Positions 44,092 through 52,954 of a stretch of 64,000 bases of DNA are shown piece by piece; position 1 is the first letter of the stretch; each line of letters begins with the position of its first letter. Below the pieces are notes generated by a model. That model was not told where the DNA came from and did not search any database. It saw only the letters and a list, made by a program, of their open reading frames with translations. Origin of the DNA: Allobosea sp. (GTDB lineage: Bacteria > Pseudomonadota > Alphaproteobacteria > Rhizobiales > Beijerinckiaceae); NCBI RefSeq assembly GCF_017308015.1, contig NZ_JAFKFW010000020.1, positions 1 through 64,000 of the forward strand. The letters are read 5' to 3'. A program made the position numbers and the translations under genes.

Positions 44092-44224
44092 TACCCTGCC
44101 GTCCCGGCCACCCTCCGCGGCCGGTCGCGCAGGCTAACCCGGACGGGTTAAGACGCAAACCTTCCTGGCCATTACGGATACTCCTGTTGCCGGCAGCACG
44201 TAGCCGCAACGACTGGAGACGCTC

Positions 44225-44560
44225 ATGTTTCGCTTACCGCACCAGATCGCACTCTTCGTCATCCTCACGCTGGCGCTTCCCCTGGCAGGAACGGCTTCCG
44301 CCGCGGCTTTCCCCATCACCCCTCCGGGCACTCCGGCGATCGGGGGAGAATTGCTCCACCAGACCCAGAGCACCTATCGCCGCCAGAGCGTCGGCGAGAT
44401 GCGCGAGGCGCTGCGTCGCCAGCAGATTCGCGAACGGATCGCGCGGCAGCAGTTTCGCGAGGCGGATGCACGCCGGCAAGAGCAGCTTCGGCGCGCCTAC
44501 GGCCCGCCGGCCAAGCCCAGCCCACGCTCCCCCAACTGCTGCTACGGTGCCACGCGCTGA
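44225..44560 (+). CDS. Small secreted Arg/Gln-rich protein
   Basis: A 111-aa exported protein. Signal peptide at about 1-27 (cleavage near TASAAA). The middle (about 50-90) is a strongly charged Arg/Gln/Glu-rich helix, probably coiled or nucleic-acid/protein-binding, and the tail has CC (NCCYG). No family recognised. It is divergent from the LuxR gene and converges on the DUF2793 gene. Confidence 0.6.
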   Translation: MFRLPHQIALFVILTLALPLAGTASAAAFPITPPGTPAIGGELLHQTQSTYRRQSVGEMREALRRQQIRERIARQQFREADARRQEQLRRAYGPPAKPSPRSPNCCYGATR

Positions 44561-44573
44561 AGCGAGCACGGCG

Positions 44574-45968
44574 CTACAGCTCGGCATCGAACGCGATATC
44601 GTCAAAGCTCGCCCGCACACGCCCCGTCACCGCCGCCGTAAGATGCGCATAGGCCTGTTCCGGCGATTGCACAGTGACGCCGCGCTCGCTGCCGGAAATG
44701 TTGATCTCGCCGGCGACGGCGAACGAGACGCTAGGATCTGCCCGCATCGGCACCGGCAGGACGATCAACTGGCATAAGCTCGCCGAGGCCGCCTGATAGG
44801 CATCGATCAGGATGTTCCCGGCAAGCCGCCAGTAATACCTTCGGCAGATGAATTCCTCCTGCACCGTCGGGCGCACCGCCACGTTCGTTACAAGCGGGCC
44901 GCGCTCGAGCTTGACCCGTGCGAAGCTCACAGCCGCTGTCGCCGGCGCAAGCCTGACTGCCAGCACGCCGGTATCCCCCGCAGCCGGCGTCAGAGACACC
45001 GAACGGCGCCCCGCCCCAGCCGTGATCGTGCCGGACTGGCTACCGATCGCGACCGCAAGGCTGCCGCCGCTCAGATCCTCGACCGAAAGCGTCAATGGCA
45101 GCCCTGCGAAGGATGCGAGCCCCCATAAAGCCGGCTCGACCGGCTGAACGACCGCGCCGGATGTCAGGGTGATCGTGAAGCCACTGATCGAAAGGTTTGC
45201 CCCGCCCGTCGCCGCCTTCCAGCGATCGAAGCCATAGGCGTCGGCAGCGAGCGCGCCGCCTGCGAAACCGCGCTGGTTGATTGCCATGTCGCCATTGACC
45301 AGCAGGTTCGCGCCGGCAGCCCAAGGTGAGGCTGATAGGGCGACGGCGCCCGACGCCCGATCGATCGCCAGCGCATCATGCCAGGCCGAGCCATCGGCGC
45401 TGACCTTGACCCGGAAATCGTCGTCACCGGCGAGCCCGAACTCGGCCCGGCCCGACCAGTTGCTCTGGAACAGCAGGCTCGCGGTGTTGCCGGCCGCGTT
45501 CTTGTTGATCTTCAGCCTGTGATCGCTGCCGGCATGATTGAACAAGCAGGCATCCGATGACACGGCGAGGCGGTTGGCCGTGTCCGCGGTCGCGTTCACG
45601 CCCCAGCGTTCGGCGCCGAGGCTGCTGAGCGGGCTGTCACGGCGCCATTCCGTGCCGGTCCAGAGATTGTGCTCGGCCTCGTCGATCACCCAGGCCTGCC
45701 AGCCGGCGCGGGGAACGAGAAACGTCCAGCCACCATCCTCGAACAGCGCCACCTGATCGGTACGCCCCGCGAAGGCGCCGGTGCCGGCTGCCGGCACGAT
45801 ATAGGCCGAGAGCTCGGTCGGCGAGGCCGGCGGCGCGGTCTGCGTCCGGCTGTCGACAGTGAGATGGATCAGCCCGTCGAGCCGCATCAGGGCATCGTTA
45901 TGGGTGACGTGCTTCTGGGCCTGCCCGGCAGCCAGCAGCGGCAGGGAAAGACGGGGCGTGTCGGTCAT
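44574..45968 (-). CDS. DUF2793 protein, gene-transfer-agent/phage spike type
   Basis: A 464-aa protein. The N-terminal domain (about 1-110) is DUF2793: LSLPLLAAGQAQKHVTHNDAL, then the VDSRTQTAPPASP and GWTFLVPRAGW blocks. A receptor-binding-like beta-rich region follows, with LLVNGDMAINQRGF near 225, typical of phage tail fibre or spike C-termini. In Rhodobacter, DUF2793 proteins form the head spikes of the gene transfer agent. No other GTA or phage gene is next to it, so it is an orphan fibre gene. Confidence 0.82.
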   Translation of the reverse strand: MTDTPRLSLPLLAAGQAQKHVTHNDALMRLDGLIHLTVDSRTQTAPPASPTELSAYIVPAAGTGAFAGRTDQVALFEDGGWTFLVPRAGWQAWVIDEAEHNLWTGTEWRRDSPLSSLGAERWGVNATADTANRLAVSSDACLFNHAGSDHRLKINKNAAGNTASLLFQSNWSGRAEFGLAGDDDFRVKVSADGSAWHDALAIDRASGAVALSASPWAAGANLLVNGDMAINQRGFAGGALAADAYGFDRWKAATGGANLSISGFTITLTSGAVVQPVEPALWGLASFAGLPLTLSVEDLSGGSLAVAIGSQSGTITAGAGRRSVSLTPAAGDTGVLAVRLAPATAAVSFARVKLERGPLVTNVAVRPTVQEEFICRRYYWRLAGNILIDAYQAASASLCQLIVLPVPMRADPSVSFAVAGEINISGSERGVTVQSPEQAYAHLTAAVTGRVRASFDDIAFDAEL

Positions 45969-46057
45969 GGGGCCTCGCGGAAGGGGACGCAGCGCTCTGC
46001 TGCCGCGAGGCGATGATGCGGCCGGTTCCGCCCTCCGGGGATAAGTCGGCCTGCCGC

Positions 46058-46807
46058 TCAGCCGAAGCGGCGTGGCCGCAAGCCGGCGTGGAACCAGTTG
46101 ATCAGCGAATAGATGTCATGGACCGGCAATCCGGTCGCCGCCTGCACATCCGCCGCATAAGGCGGCATGTTCGTGCATTCGAGCACGATCGCACCGACAT
46201 CCGGGTGGCGGGCGACGAGATCGAGCGCCGCCTGCACCACATCCTGCCGGGCGAGCTCGACATCCATGTCGTCCTTCTCCGCCCTGATCAGAACACGGAA
46301 GAACTCGCGCCCGTTCTCCGTGCCGGTGACGGGTGTGTCGAGCGGCACGCCGGCCGCCTCCAGATGCGCCGGCGTCAGCGTCGCCGCCGAGACCGTGACG
46401 ATGCCGACGCGCTTGCCGGGTGGCAGCGTCGCCTGAACCCAGGGCACCTGCATCAGCGACGAAGTCGCGACCGGCACGCCTACGGCGGCCGCGAGCTCGC
46501 GCTGGAACAGCGAGAGAAAGCCGCAATTGGTGGTGATCGCTTCGGCGCCGAGCCGGACGAGGTCGCGCGCCGCCTCGACGAAATCAGGCAGGAGCCCGGC
46601 GGCGCCCTTGAGCACCACCTTCTCGGGGCTCGCTCCGCCGACGACGCGGTACAGCACCGGGAACGGCCAGGTCGTGCCATTACCCATGTCGCCGGGAATC
46701 CGGGGGAAGCGGGCTTCCAGCATCAGGATACCGAGCGGAACGCCATAGATCGCCTTCCCGCCGCGTGCGATCCGCGCCGCCGGGGGCGTTGCGAGAATAT
46801 CGGTCAT
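46058..46807 (-). CDS. Aspartate/glutamate racemase-family protein
   Basis: A 249-aa protein with the two catalytic cysteines of the family, in TTNCGFLS (about residue 95) and LECTNMPP (about 205). The GNGTTWPFPVLYRVVGGA start and lack of close similarity to MurI suggest a hydantoin or aspartate racemase relative; substrate unknown. I chose the second of two adjacent ATGs because GGGAG lies at better spacing from it. It stands alone. Confidence 0.83.
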   Translation of the reverse strand: MTDILATPPAARIARGGKAIYGVPLGILMLEARFPRIPGDMGNGTTWPFPVLYRVVGGASPEKVVLKGAAGLLPDFVEAARDLVRLGAEAITTNCGFLSLFQRELAAAVGVPVATSSLMQVPWVQATLPPGKRVGIVTVSAATLTPAHLEAAGVPLDTPVTGTENGREFFRVLIRAEKDDMDVELARQDVVQAALDLVARHPDVGAIVLECTNMPPYAADVQAATGLPVHDIYSLINWFHAGLRPRRFG

Positions 46808-47049
46808 CATCTCTCCCATGGGCCGGTACGCCAGCATGCTAGCGTTGGAATCGGCGGCCCGTCACGGCATGGGATGACTTCTCCGCATGAACGCCAAGAA
46901 AATTCCTCGACACCGGCAGAAACGCCCTTTGCTGCCATTGCTTCGTCGTTTTTGCCTCCCCATAAGGGATGTTTTCGTCCTGCTTGCGCGATCTTGCCGG
47001 TTCTGGTCCACATCTTGCTTGCACAGCGCGCCATTTGCTTGGAGCTCTC

Positions 47050-47424
47050 TTGAATCTGTCGCTCGAAAAGCTGCGTCGCCTCGCCATGCTCCTCGGCTGG
47101 GCTGCCATACTGGTGATCACCGTCGCGACGCTCTCGCCGATCGAGGCGCGCCCGCACGCCCCCATGCTCGGCGCCGATGCCGAGCGGTTCCTGTCCTATT
47201 TCGCCGCGAGCGCTGCGCTCGCCTTCGCTTATCCTCGCGGACGCTGGCTGGTCCTTGCCGGCATTATCGCCTTCGCGATCGGACTGGAGTGGCTCCAGAC
47301 CTGGGAAGCCACGCGCCATGGCCTGCCGCATGACGCGATGGTGAAGGTTGCCGGCGCCCTGTCGGGTAGCTGCTTCTCCGTCTGGTTCGACCTGATGACG
47401 CAGCGCTTCCGCAAACCCGCCTGA
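47050..47424 (+). CDS. VanZ-like small membrane protein
   Basis: A 124-aa protein with about four helices. The pattern RLAMLLGWAAILVITVATLSPIEARPH, followed by a SYFAAS helix and GLEWLQTWEATRHG near residue 80, is that of VanZ-like proteins found near polysaccharide genes. The start is TTG with GGAG six bases before it; the next ATG would cut into the first helix. It precedes the sugar transferase gene on the same strand. Confidence 0.72.
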   Translation: MNLSLEKLRRLAMLLGWAAILVITVATLSPIEARPHAPMLGADAERFLSYFAASAALAFAYPRGRWLVLAGIIAFAIGLEWLQTWEATRHGLPHDAMVKVAGALSGSCFSVWFDLMTQRFRKPA

Positions 47425-47613
47425 TTCATCCCGGCACAACGCCGGCCGACGCCGGTCCGCCGGGGCATCCCGCTTCTATCCCGAAAGCCCCGCCGCTGCG
47501 CCGAATTGACCCGGCGGACGCCGGCACGCGGCTTGCCACTCTGCCTCCCATCATGGTCCGGCGCCGGCACGTTGTGCCGAAACGGGGCATGCACTGGCCG
47601 GCTGGGGATAGAG

Positions 47614-49056
47614 ATGAGCGTCAACGATATGAGCGGCCTGCCGCAAGCCCTGCCCGATAACCGTACGGGGATCTGGCGGCTCTGGCTCGGTCCTCTGACG
47701 GCGGCGAGCGACGCGATCGTGGTCGCCGCCCTCGTCTACGCGGTATCCTTCGCCTACCATCTCGGGGCGACCGGTCAAGCTGGCGTCGATCGCTCGACGC
47801 CAGAGCTTGCGGCGGTGCTCGCGACCCTGTTCATCTTCGTCAATCTGATGCGTGGCCGCTATCAGATCGGAAACTATCTCTCGACGCGGGGGCAGATAGG
47901 CTCCGCCTTCGCGGTCTGGAACATCACCCTGATCGTTTTCGTGATCCTGCTGTTCCTAGCCAAGATCGCCGACCACTATTCGCGCGCCGTCATCGTCACG
48001 ACCTATCTCTCCGGTATCCCCGTCATCGCCCTGTCCCGTTCGGCGGTCGTCCGGCTGGTCGCGGCCGGCAGCCGGGCAGGCCGGATCACCGCAGAGCGCG
48101 CTTTCCTCATCGGGCGCGAGGCGAACATCATGTCCTTCGTGTCGCGGCACAAGCCCTGGCATATGGGCTTCGCGGTCACCGACGTGGCGTTCCTGAAATC
48201 CTCGGGCGAGGCCGGATCGGCCGCCCTGGCCGCCGATCTGGCCGCCGCCGTGGGGAACTGCCGCGCCAAGCGGCCGGACACGGTCTTCATCGCTGTGCCC
48301 TGGTCCGAGCAGGACACCATCGCAGCCTGCGTCGACGCCTTCTCGAATCTGCCCGTCGCGATCCATCTCGCGCCGGAGCCGATCATGGAACGGTTCAGCG
48401 GAGCGCATGTCGTCCATACCGGCTCCCTGTCGAGCCTGCGCCTGACCCGTCAGCCTCTCTCGGCAGCCGAGATCGCGGTCAAGCGCGCCTTCGACATCGT
48501 CGCTGCCTCCTGCGGCATCGTCCTGACCCTGCCGCTGCTGCTCCTGATCGCAGCACTGATCCGGCTCGATTCGCCCGGCCCCGTTCTGTTCCGCCAGCGG
48601 CGCTACGGCTTCAACCAGCAGGCCTTCCGCATCTTCAAGTTCCGCACGATGACCACGACCGACGACGGCCATGTCGTCGTCCAGGCCAAGCGCAACGATC
48701 CCCGGATCACGCGTCTTGGCCATCTCCTGCGGCGCTACAATCTCGACGAACTGCCGCAGTTCCTGAACGTGCTCGCCGGCGACATGTCATTGGTCGGGCC
48801 GCGCCCGCACGCCCTGGCGCATGATGTCGAGTTCGAGCGCAAGATCGCCAACTATGCCCGCCGTCACAACGTCAAGCCCGGCATCACCGGCTGGGCTCAG
48901 GTCAACGGCCTGCGCGGCGAGACCGATACCGACGACAAGATGGCCAGGCGCGTCGCCTATGATCACTGGTATATCGACAACTGGTCCTTCTGGCTGGACA
49001 TCACGATCCTGTTCCGGACCGTTCTGAGCCGGAAAGCCTTTTCCAACGCGCGCTGA
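47614..49056 (+). CDS. Polyprenyl-phosphate sugar transferase (exopolysaccharide initiation)
   Basis: A 480-aa membrane enzyme that places the first sugar-1-phosphate on undecaprenyl phosphate. The N-terminal half has four helices and a CoA-binding-like domain. A fifth helix (about 300-320) is followed by the catalytic domain: SPGPVLFRQRRYGFNQQAFRIFKFRTM, LDELPQFLNVLAGDMSLVGPRP and a C-terminal GITGWAQVNG. This full length matches the WbaP/ExoY-like WcaJ type. The ATG at 47614 is preceded by GGGGATAGAG. It ends 11 bases from the convergent WecG/TagA-like gene. Confidence 0.92.
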   Translation: MSVNDMSGLPQALPDNRTGIWRLWLGPLTAASDAIVVAALVYAVSFAYHLGATGQAGVDRSTPELAAVLATLFIFVNLMRGRYQIGNYLSTRGQIGSAFAVWNITLIVFVILLFLAKIADHYSRAVIVTTYLSGIPVIALSRSAVVRLVAAGSRAGRITAERAFLIGREANIMSFVSRHKPWHMGFAVTDVAFLKSSGEAGSAALAADLAAAVGNCRAKRPDTVFIAVPWSEQDTIAACVDAFSNLPVAIHLAPEPIMERFSGAHVVHTGSLSSLRLTRQPLSAAEIAVKRAFDIVAASCGIVLTLPLLLLIAALIRLDSPGPVLFRQRRYGFNQQAFRIFKFRTMTTTDDGHVVVQAKRNDPRITRLGHLLRRYNLDELPQFLNVLAGDMSLVGPRPHALAHDVEFERKIANYARRHNVKPGITGWAQVNGLRGETDTDDKMARRVAYDHWYIDNWSFWLDITILFRTVLSRKAFSNAR

Positions 49057-49067
49057 ACTCTTTGCGA

Positions 49068-49757
49068 TCAGCCTCGGCCGTTGCGCCGGGGCGGGGGCGC
49101 GGAAGCGCGCGGCGATCCGGCCCGGCGCAGGCTCTGCCTCAGAATGATACGGGCAAATTCCAGACCGGCTTGTGCCGCGACTCCGATTCGACGCAGACGC
49201 GCCGGGACCGGAACGCCGGACAAGCCCTGCCCGGAGCCGAAGGCGAAATCGGTGAAGCTTCCCGGCAGGTTGATCCGCGTTCCGCCGATTCCCATCGCGA
49301 CACATTGCGCGCCGAACGGCCGAAAGCGTGCTTCCGGAAGATCGGTGACGATCACATCCGCACCAGCGGCGGCGATATGGTCGAGAACGGCGCGATCGAC
49401 CGGTCCGGCGAAATCGGCATCGCAGATGCCGGCGATCCGGACAACCGGGACGGCCGAGACGATCCGCTCCCGCAGCGCATAGATCTCGCGACTGTCGCCG
49501 CCGAACAGAAACACCCCGCGGTTCCGTTCGGCGCAGTCGCGAAGAAGATCGACCAAACCGCCGGCCTCGCCTGCCCGCGTTGAAGCCGAACGCTTGTCAA
49601 CCTTGCCTTGAATGATGCCCGACTGCACGGTCGCCCCGAGATGGCTACGATTGGCGCCCCGATGGCACCGAGGCGCAGCACCTCGGAATGCCTGTGAACG
49701 CCCGCGGCCCCTTTGGTCCGATACGGCAAATTTTAGCGATTGCGACCGCAGCGTCAA
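49068..49757 (-). CDS. WecG/TagA/CpsF-like glycosyltransferase, degenerate
   Basis: A 229-aa protein whose middle (about 60-195) follows the family plan: GKVDKRSASTRAGEAG, then RGVFLFGGD, PVVRIAGICDADFAG, a DVIVTDLPEARFRPF segment and MGIGGTRINLPGS. In active enzymes these read like GxxGxGxPkQE and GVGgxfD. The catalytic Asp-Gly pair expected just before GIIQGK reads Ser-Gly, and the N-terminal nucleotide-sugar part is short. It may be inactive or altered. The start is uncertain: no good ribosome site was seen at 49757. Confidence 0.5.
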   Translation of the reverse strand: MTLRSQSLKFAVSDQRGRGRSQAFRGAAPRCHRGANRSHLGATVQSGIIQGKVDKRSASTRAGEAGGLVDLLRDCAERNRGVFLFGGDSREIYALRERIVSAVPVVRIAGICDADFAGPVDRAVLDHIAAAGADVIVTDLPEARFRPFGAQCVAMGIGGTRINLPGSFTDFAFGSGQGLSGVPVPARLRRIGVAAQAGLEFARIILRQSLRRAGSPRASAPPPRRNGRG

Positions 49758-49796
49758 TGCGTACGGCTGGCGGCTTTGTGAAACCCGGCCGTTGCA

Positions 49797-49833
49797 ACAC
49801 TTCGCCTGAGAGGCGTCGGGTCAGGCGAAGTGT
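49797..49833. terminator. 13-bp perfect inverted repeat across a stop codon
   Basis: ACACTTCGCCTGA and TCAGGCGAAGTGT pair perfectly around an 11-base loop. The right arm contains the last codons and stop of the 73-aa gene on the minus strand. No T-run follows, so it may act as an mRNA end stabiliser or terminator. Confidence 0.45.
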
Positions 49834-50042
49834 CGCCAGATCACGCGGCCGAGCCAGAGGCTCCATCCGGCGACGATGGCCATGGCCAGCAGTGCCCCGC
49901 CGACGATCAGAGAACGCCCGATCAGGAGGCTGACGACGCTCTCCTTGGTATCAGGCTCGTTGTCGTTCGCGGCCTGCAGCCGATGGCCAGGGCTGGGAGC
50001 CTGAACAGGCGCCGGGAAATGTCGCACGCGCTCGGGCCGCAT
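49821..50042 (-). CDS. Small single-span membrane protein
   Basis: A 73-aa protein with a short N-terminal cytosolic part containing AANDNEP, a motif often seen in small proteins of Hyphomicrobiales, and one helix at about 41-66. It ends WRHFA. No family known. A strong inverted repeat overlaps its stop codon. It may be translated from another upstream start. Confidence 0.55.
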   Translation of the reverse strand: MRPERVRHFPAPVQAPSPGHRLQAANDNEPDTKESVVSLLIGRSLIVGGALLAMAIVAGWSLWLGRVIWRHFA

Positions 50043-50270
50043 GAACTCTCTCGTAAGGTTACGCAGGCATTAAACTCACAGCCCTATCAATGATCCAATT
50101 CGTGGCAAAATAAAAGCACAAGATGCAAACATTCCTCAGCTCCGGCCGGTAAGAACTGCCGCCGGGAGCCGGAACGTTTTCATGCGAAGCGGAACCCTGC
50201 CAGCGCAAAGAAAATGCGATGAAACAAAGGCTTGGAACGATCCTGTGATTCAGGGAGTGAGGAAATTGCG

Positions 50271-50666
50271 CTAGCCGCCATACTGGGTATCGGAGACCTG
50301 CTCCATCCAGTCGACGACCTTGCCGCCCTGAACCTCCTGGATCGCGATATGCGTCATGGCCGTTGCCGGAGAGGCTCCGTGCCAGTGTTTCTCACCGGGC
50401 GGGAACCAGACGACGTCGCCGGGCCGGATTTCCACGATCGGCCCGCCCCAGCATTGCGCACGGCCGAGGCCGGCGGTGACGATCACCGTCTGCCCGAGCG
50501 GATGCGTATGCCAGGCCGTGCGGGCACCGGGTTCGAAGGTGACGCTGGCCCCCTGGACCCGTTCGGCCGCATGGGGATTGCAGAGCGGGTCGATGCGGAC
50601 CGTTCCGGTGAACCAGTCCGAGGGGCCCTTTCCGGAGGGCCGTGATCCGGCGCGCGTGATGTCCAA
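50271..50666 (-). CDS. Cupin-domain protein
   Basis: A 131-aa single-cupin protein. Motif 1 is [20 protein letters not shown] and motif 2 is [16 protein letters not shown]; the His/Glu set for metal binding is present. It resembles the small cupins annotated near carboxymuconolactone decarboxylases. Enzymatic role unknown. Start is TTG at 50666 with GAGGAG seven bases before it; the frame is open further upstream without a ribosome site. Confidence 0.78.
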   Translation of the reverse strand: MDITRAGSRPSGKGPSDWFTGTVRIDPLCNPHAAERVQGASVTFEPGARTAWHTHPLGQTVIVTAGLGRAQCWGGPIVEIRPGDVVWFPPGEKHWHGASPATAMTHIAIQEVQGGKVVDWMEQVSDTQYGG

Positions 50667-50876
50667 GGCAACTCTCCTCGCTTCGATCCGAAGTTTCGGG
50701 AAGCATGCCGCCACCGGAGCAGGGAATCCAGCAACAGATCCCTCGTCTCCCCTTGTGCCGGCGGGATGCCCCGGGCGAGACAGAGAAGTCGCCGGCGAGA
50801 ACGGCAGGGGCGGGCTTGAGTTTGCCACGAAGGGCAGGTGCAGGCTGCGTTTATCGACAGTCAGGAACGACAACCC

Positions 50877-51143
50877 ATGTGCTCTTGCCGACAGCATGCG
50901 ACGATCGCCTCCAGCACAACCCGGGCACCCGCCGGTGCCGTCATCCTCCGGGTCGACGACATGACCTGCAGCCACTGCGCCGGCACCATCGAGCGGGCCG
51001 TCAGGGATGCGTTCCCGGGCGCGACCGTAACCGCCGATCCGGTCTCGAAACTGGTCACGGTGCTGGGCGGCGGCGATTTCGCCGGCATAGGCGCCCTCGT
51101 CACAGCCGCGGGCTACACGCCGCGCGCAACCCCTGCCCGCTGA
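50877..51143 (+). CDS. Heavy-metal-associated (CopZ-like) protein
   Basis: An 88-aa small protein with one HMA domain. The metal-binding motif is MTCSHC at about 32-37, with an extra MCSC at the very N-terminus that may also bind metal. Predicted to carry Cu(I) in the cytosol. It is followed 22 bases later by the exported DUF411 protein, so the pair looks like a small copper-handling operon. Confidence 0.8.
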   Translation: MCSCRQHATIASSTTRAPAGAVILRVDDMTCSHCAGTIERAVRDAFPGATVTADPVSKLVTVLGGGDFAGIGALVTAAGYTPRATPAR

Positions 51144-51165
51144 CGCAACGGCCAAGGAGGCCATT

Positions 51166-51657
51166 TTGACAATCCGACGTTTCCCCTCCCGCCGTCACTT
51201 CGTCGCGGGCGCCGCGCAAGCCGCAGCCGCACTTGCCTTGTCCGGATCGGCACTGGCCGCCGGGTCGCTCCCTAAAATGACCGTGACGCGTGATCCGAAC
51301 TGCGGCTGCTGCGGCAACTGGGTCACACATGTCAGGGCGGCGGGCTTCACCGTCGAGGTGGTCGAGGTGCCCGATGTCGCCCCGCTGAAGACGCGGCTCG
51401 GCGTGCCCGATCCGCTGGTCTCCTGCCATACTGCCGAAATCGGCGGTTATGTCGTGGAAGGCCATGTCCCGGCCGAAGCGATCAAGCGCCTGCTGGCCGA
51501 GCGGCCGGGGGCGACCGGCCTGGCGGTGGCGGGCATGCCCATCGGCTCTCCCGGCATGGAAGTGGCGGGGCAGCCTCTCGATACCTACGAGGTCATGATC
51601 TTTTCCGCCGGCCGCCGGAACGTCTTCGCACGCTATCGCGGGCTGCGTCAGGTCTGA
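51166..51657 (+). CDS. Exported DUF411 protein (metal-binding)
   Basis: A 163-aa protein with a twin-arginine-like signal (RRHFVAGA, about residues 9-16, cleavage near ALAAG). The DUF411 domain has [12 protein letters not shown], a Cys-rich metal site, followed by [21 protein letters not shown] and [10 protein letters not shown]. The family is found with copper-resistance genes. Start is TTG with an AAGGAGG site seven bases before it. Confidence 0.85.
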   Translation: MTIRRFPSRRHFVAGAAQAAAALALSGSALAAGSLPKMTVTRDPNCGCCGNWVTHVRAAGFTVEVVEVPDVAPLKTRLGVPDPLVSCHTAEIGGYVVEGHVPAEAIKRLLAERPGATGLAVAGMPIGSPGMEVAGQPLDTYEVMIFSAGRRNVFARYRGLRQV

Positions 51658-52046
51658 CGCCGGCGCGGGCGCTCTGTGGGCCCGGCTCCATCCAGGGGCA
51701 ATCGCCAGGGATGCGCCTCCTGGACCACCGGCACGGCGACCTGCAAGCCCTGCCAAGATCATCTCGGCCGGCTTCCCGCGCCCGGAAAAGCCGGCCGATC
51801 ACGTTTTCATCGAGGTTCAACGGACGCTTCCGGCGCGAGTGCCTGAAGACGCATTGTTTCCCGACGCCTGTGAATGCCGCGGAAACGAAAATCGGCGAAG
51901 CGAATCGATTGCGCTTTCACTCGGATTTTCGGACAAACCCGATCGTCTCGCCAGAGAAACACGCGTTATCGGCGGAAACGAGATCGCGACCAGAGCTTTT
52001 GTAAGCACCCCGCCGGCAACGGCCGGCTAGCAATTCTGATCGGAAA
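51658..52046. other. Intergenic region after the DUF411 gene
   Basis: 389 bases up to tRNA-Tyr. It holds the hairpin at 51764-51798. No gene or RNA was recognised; the short frames here have no ribosome sites. Confidence 0.45.
51764..51798 (+). terminator. 11-bp stem hairpin downstream of DUF411
   Basis: TCGGCCGGCTT pairs perfectly with AAGCCGGCCGA around a 13-base loop, and a short T-rich tract (GTTTTC) follows six bases later. It could end the HMA-DUF411 transcript, although it lies 107 bases after the stop. Confidence 0.4.
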
Positions 52047-52131
52047 TGGTGGGGGAAGCAGGACTCGAACCTGCGAAGGCATAGCCAGCGGATTTACAGT
52101 CCGCCCCCTTTGCCGCTCGGGACATTCCCCC
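52047..52131 (-). tRNA. tRNA-Tyr (anticodon GTA)
   Basis: 85 bases including the encoded CCA, with a long variable arm. Acceptor GGGGGAA/TTCCCCC, anticodon loop CTGTAAA, T arm with GGTTCGAAT. It is divergent from the flanking plus-strand genes. Confidence 0.96.
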
Positions 52132-52299
52132 GCCTGCGCCCTTGATCGGCTCTGTGAGCCCAGGGCCACCGATATGTCACTTCCGCGACAACCGGTAGGC
52201 GCGGCCGGACTTATGGTGACCGGGCCGCGCCCTGTCAACGGCAAAAAGGCCGATGAAGCGAATTCGTTGTGAAGGCGCGCCGCCGACCCCAAAAATCGG

Positions 52300-52854
52300 T
52301 CAGTACGCGGCAAGTCCGTGGTCGAGGACGAAGGCCACCCGCTCCGAAACGCTCGCCCGGGGCAATTGCACGAGTCCATAGCCGTAGCGGGGATAGATCT
52401 CGGCCATGACCGCATAGGTCCGCTCCGCCTCGGCGAAATCCTGCTTTCGCTCCGCGTCCTGCGTGAAGATACCCCGCCAGGGCGGCGCGATGAAGACGGT
52501 GGGGCGATAGCGCAACTGCCGCGCGGCCTGCTCGACAGATTCGGGGATCGCCAGGCCGCAAAGCATCAGGTATCCGGCAATGTCCGGAATGCCGCGGTCG
52601 AAAAATACTTCTCCCCGCCCGGTGAGCGCCTCGGCATGGCTGTGCAGATCGGCTGCCAGCATCAGTTCCGCGAACAGGACCGGATCGACCCAGGGTAGCC
52701 CCCTGCCGCCGATCGCCTGCTGGTCACGGATGATCGTGCGGCCGGCTTCGGGCCGCACCGCCCGGCCAGTAGCGGCCAGCGCCTCGATCAGGCTCGTCTT
52801 GCCCGAGCCCGGCCCTCCGGTGATAACGATCAGCCGATCCGTCTCGTCCGGCAT
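52300..52854 (-). CDS. AAA-family ATPase / nucleoside-kinase-like protein
   Basis: A 184-aa P-loop protein. Walker A is GGPGSGKTS at 13-21, a second acidic site is VFFDRGIPDIAGY near 83-95, and FIAPPWRGIFTQDAERKQDF near 122 is the lid-like region. The AAA_28 family fits this pattern: small predicted ATPases or kinases. Substrate unknown. The ATG at 52854 gives a short leader before Walker A. It is divergent from rlmB. Confidence 0.8.
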   Translation of the reverse strand: MPDETDRLIVITGGPGSGKTSLIEALAATGRAVRPEAGRTIIRDQQAIGGRGLPWVDPVLFAELMLAADLHSHAEALTGRGEVFFDRGIPDIAGYLMLCGLAIPESVEQAARQLRYRPTVFIAPPWRGIFTQDAERKQDFAEAERTYAVMAEIYPRYGYGLVQLPRASVSERVAFVLDHGLAAY

Positions 52855-52954
52855 CGGGGTTCCTTTCTTCCTGGATTCGTCGGTGAAGGCCGGTTGGTGC
52901 TGGCCAAGCGCGCCGCATCGTGGCACGGCAATCCCGCAATCACTGGAGAGAGCG

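Noticed and set aside
44574-45968. Prophage remnant
   Set aside because: A single DUF2793 gene without capsid, tail, integrase or attachment sites does not make a prophage.
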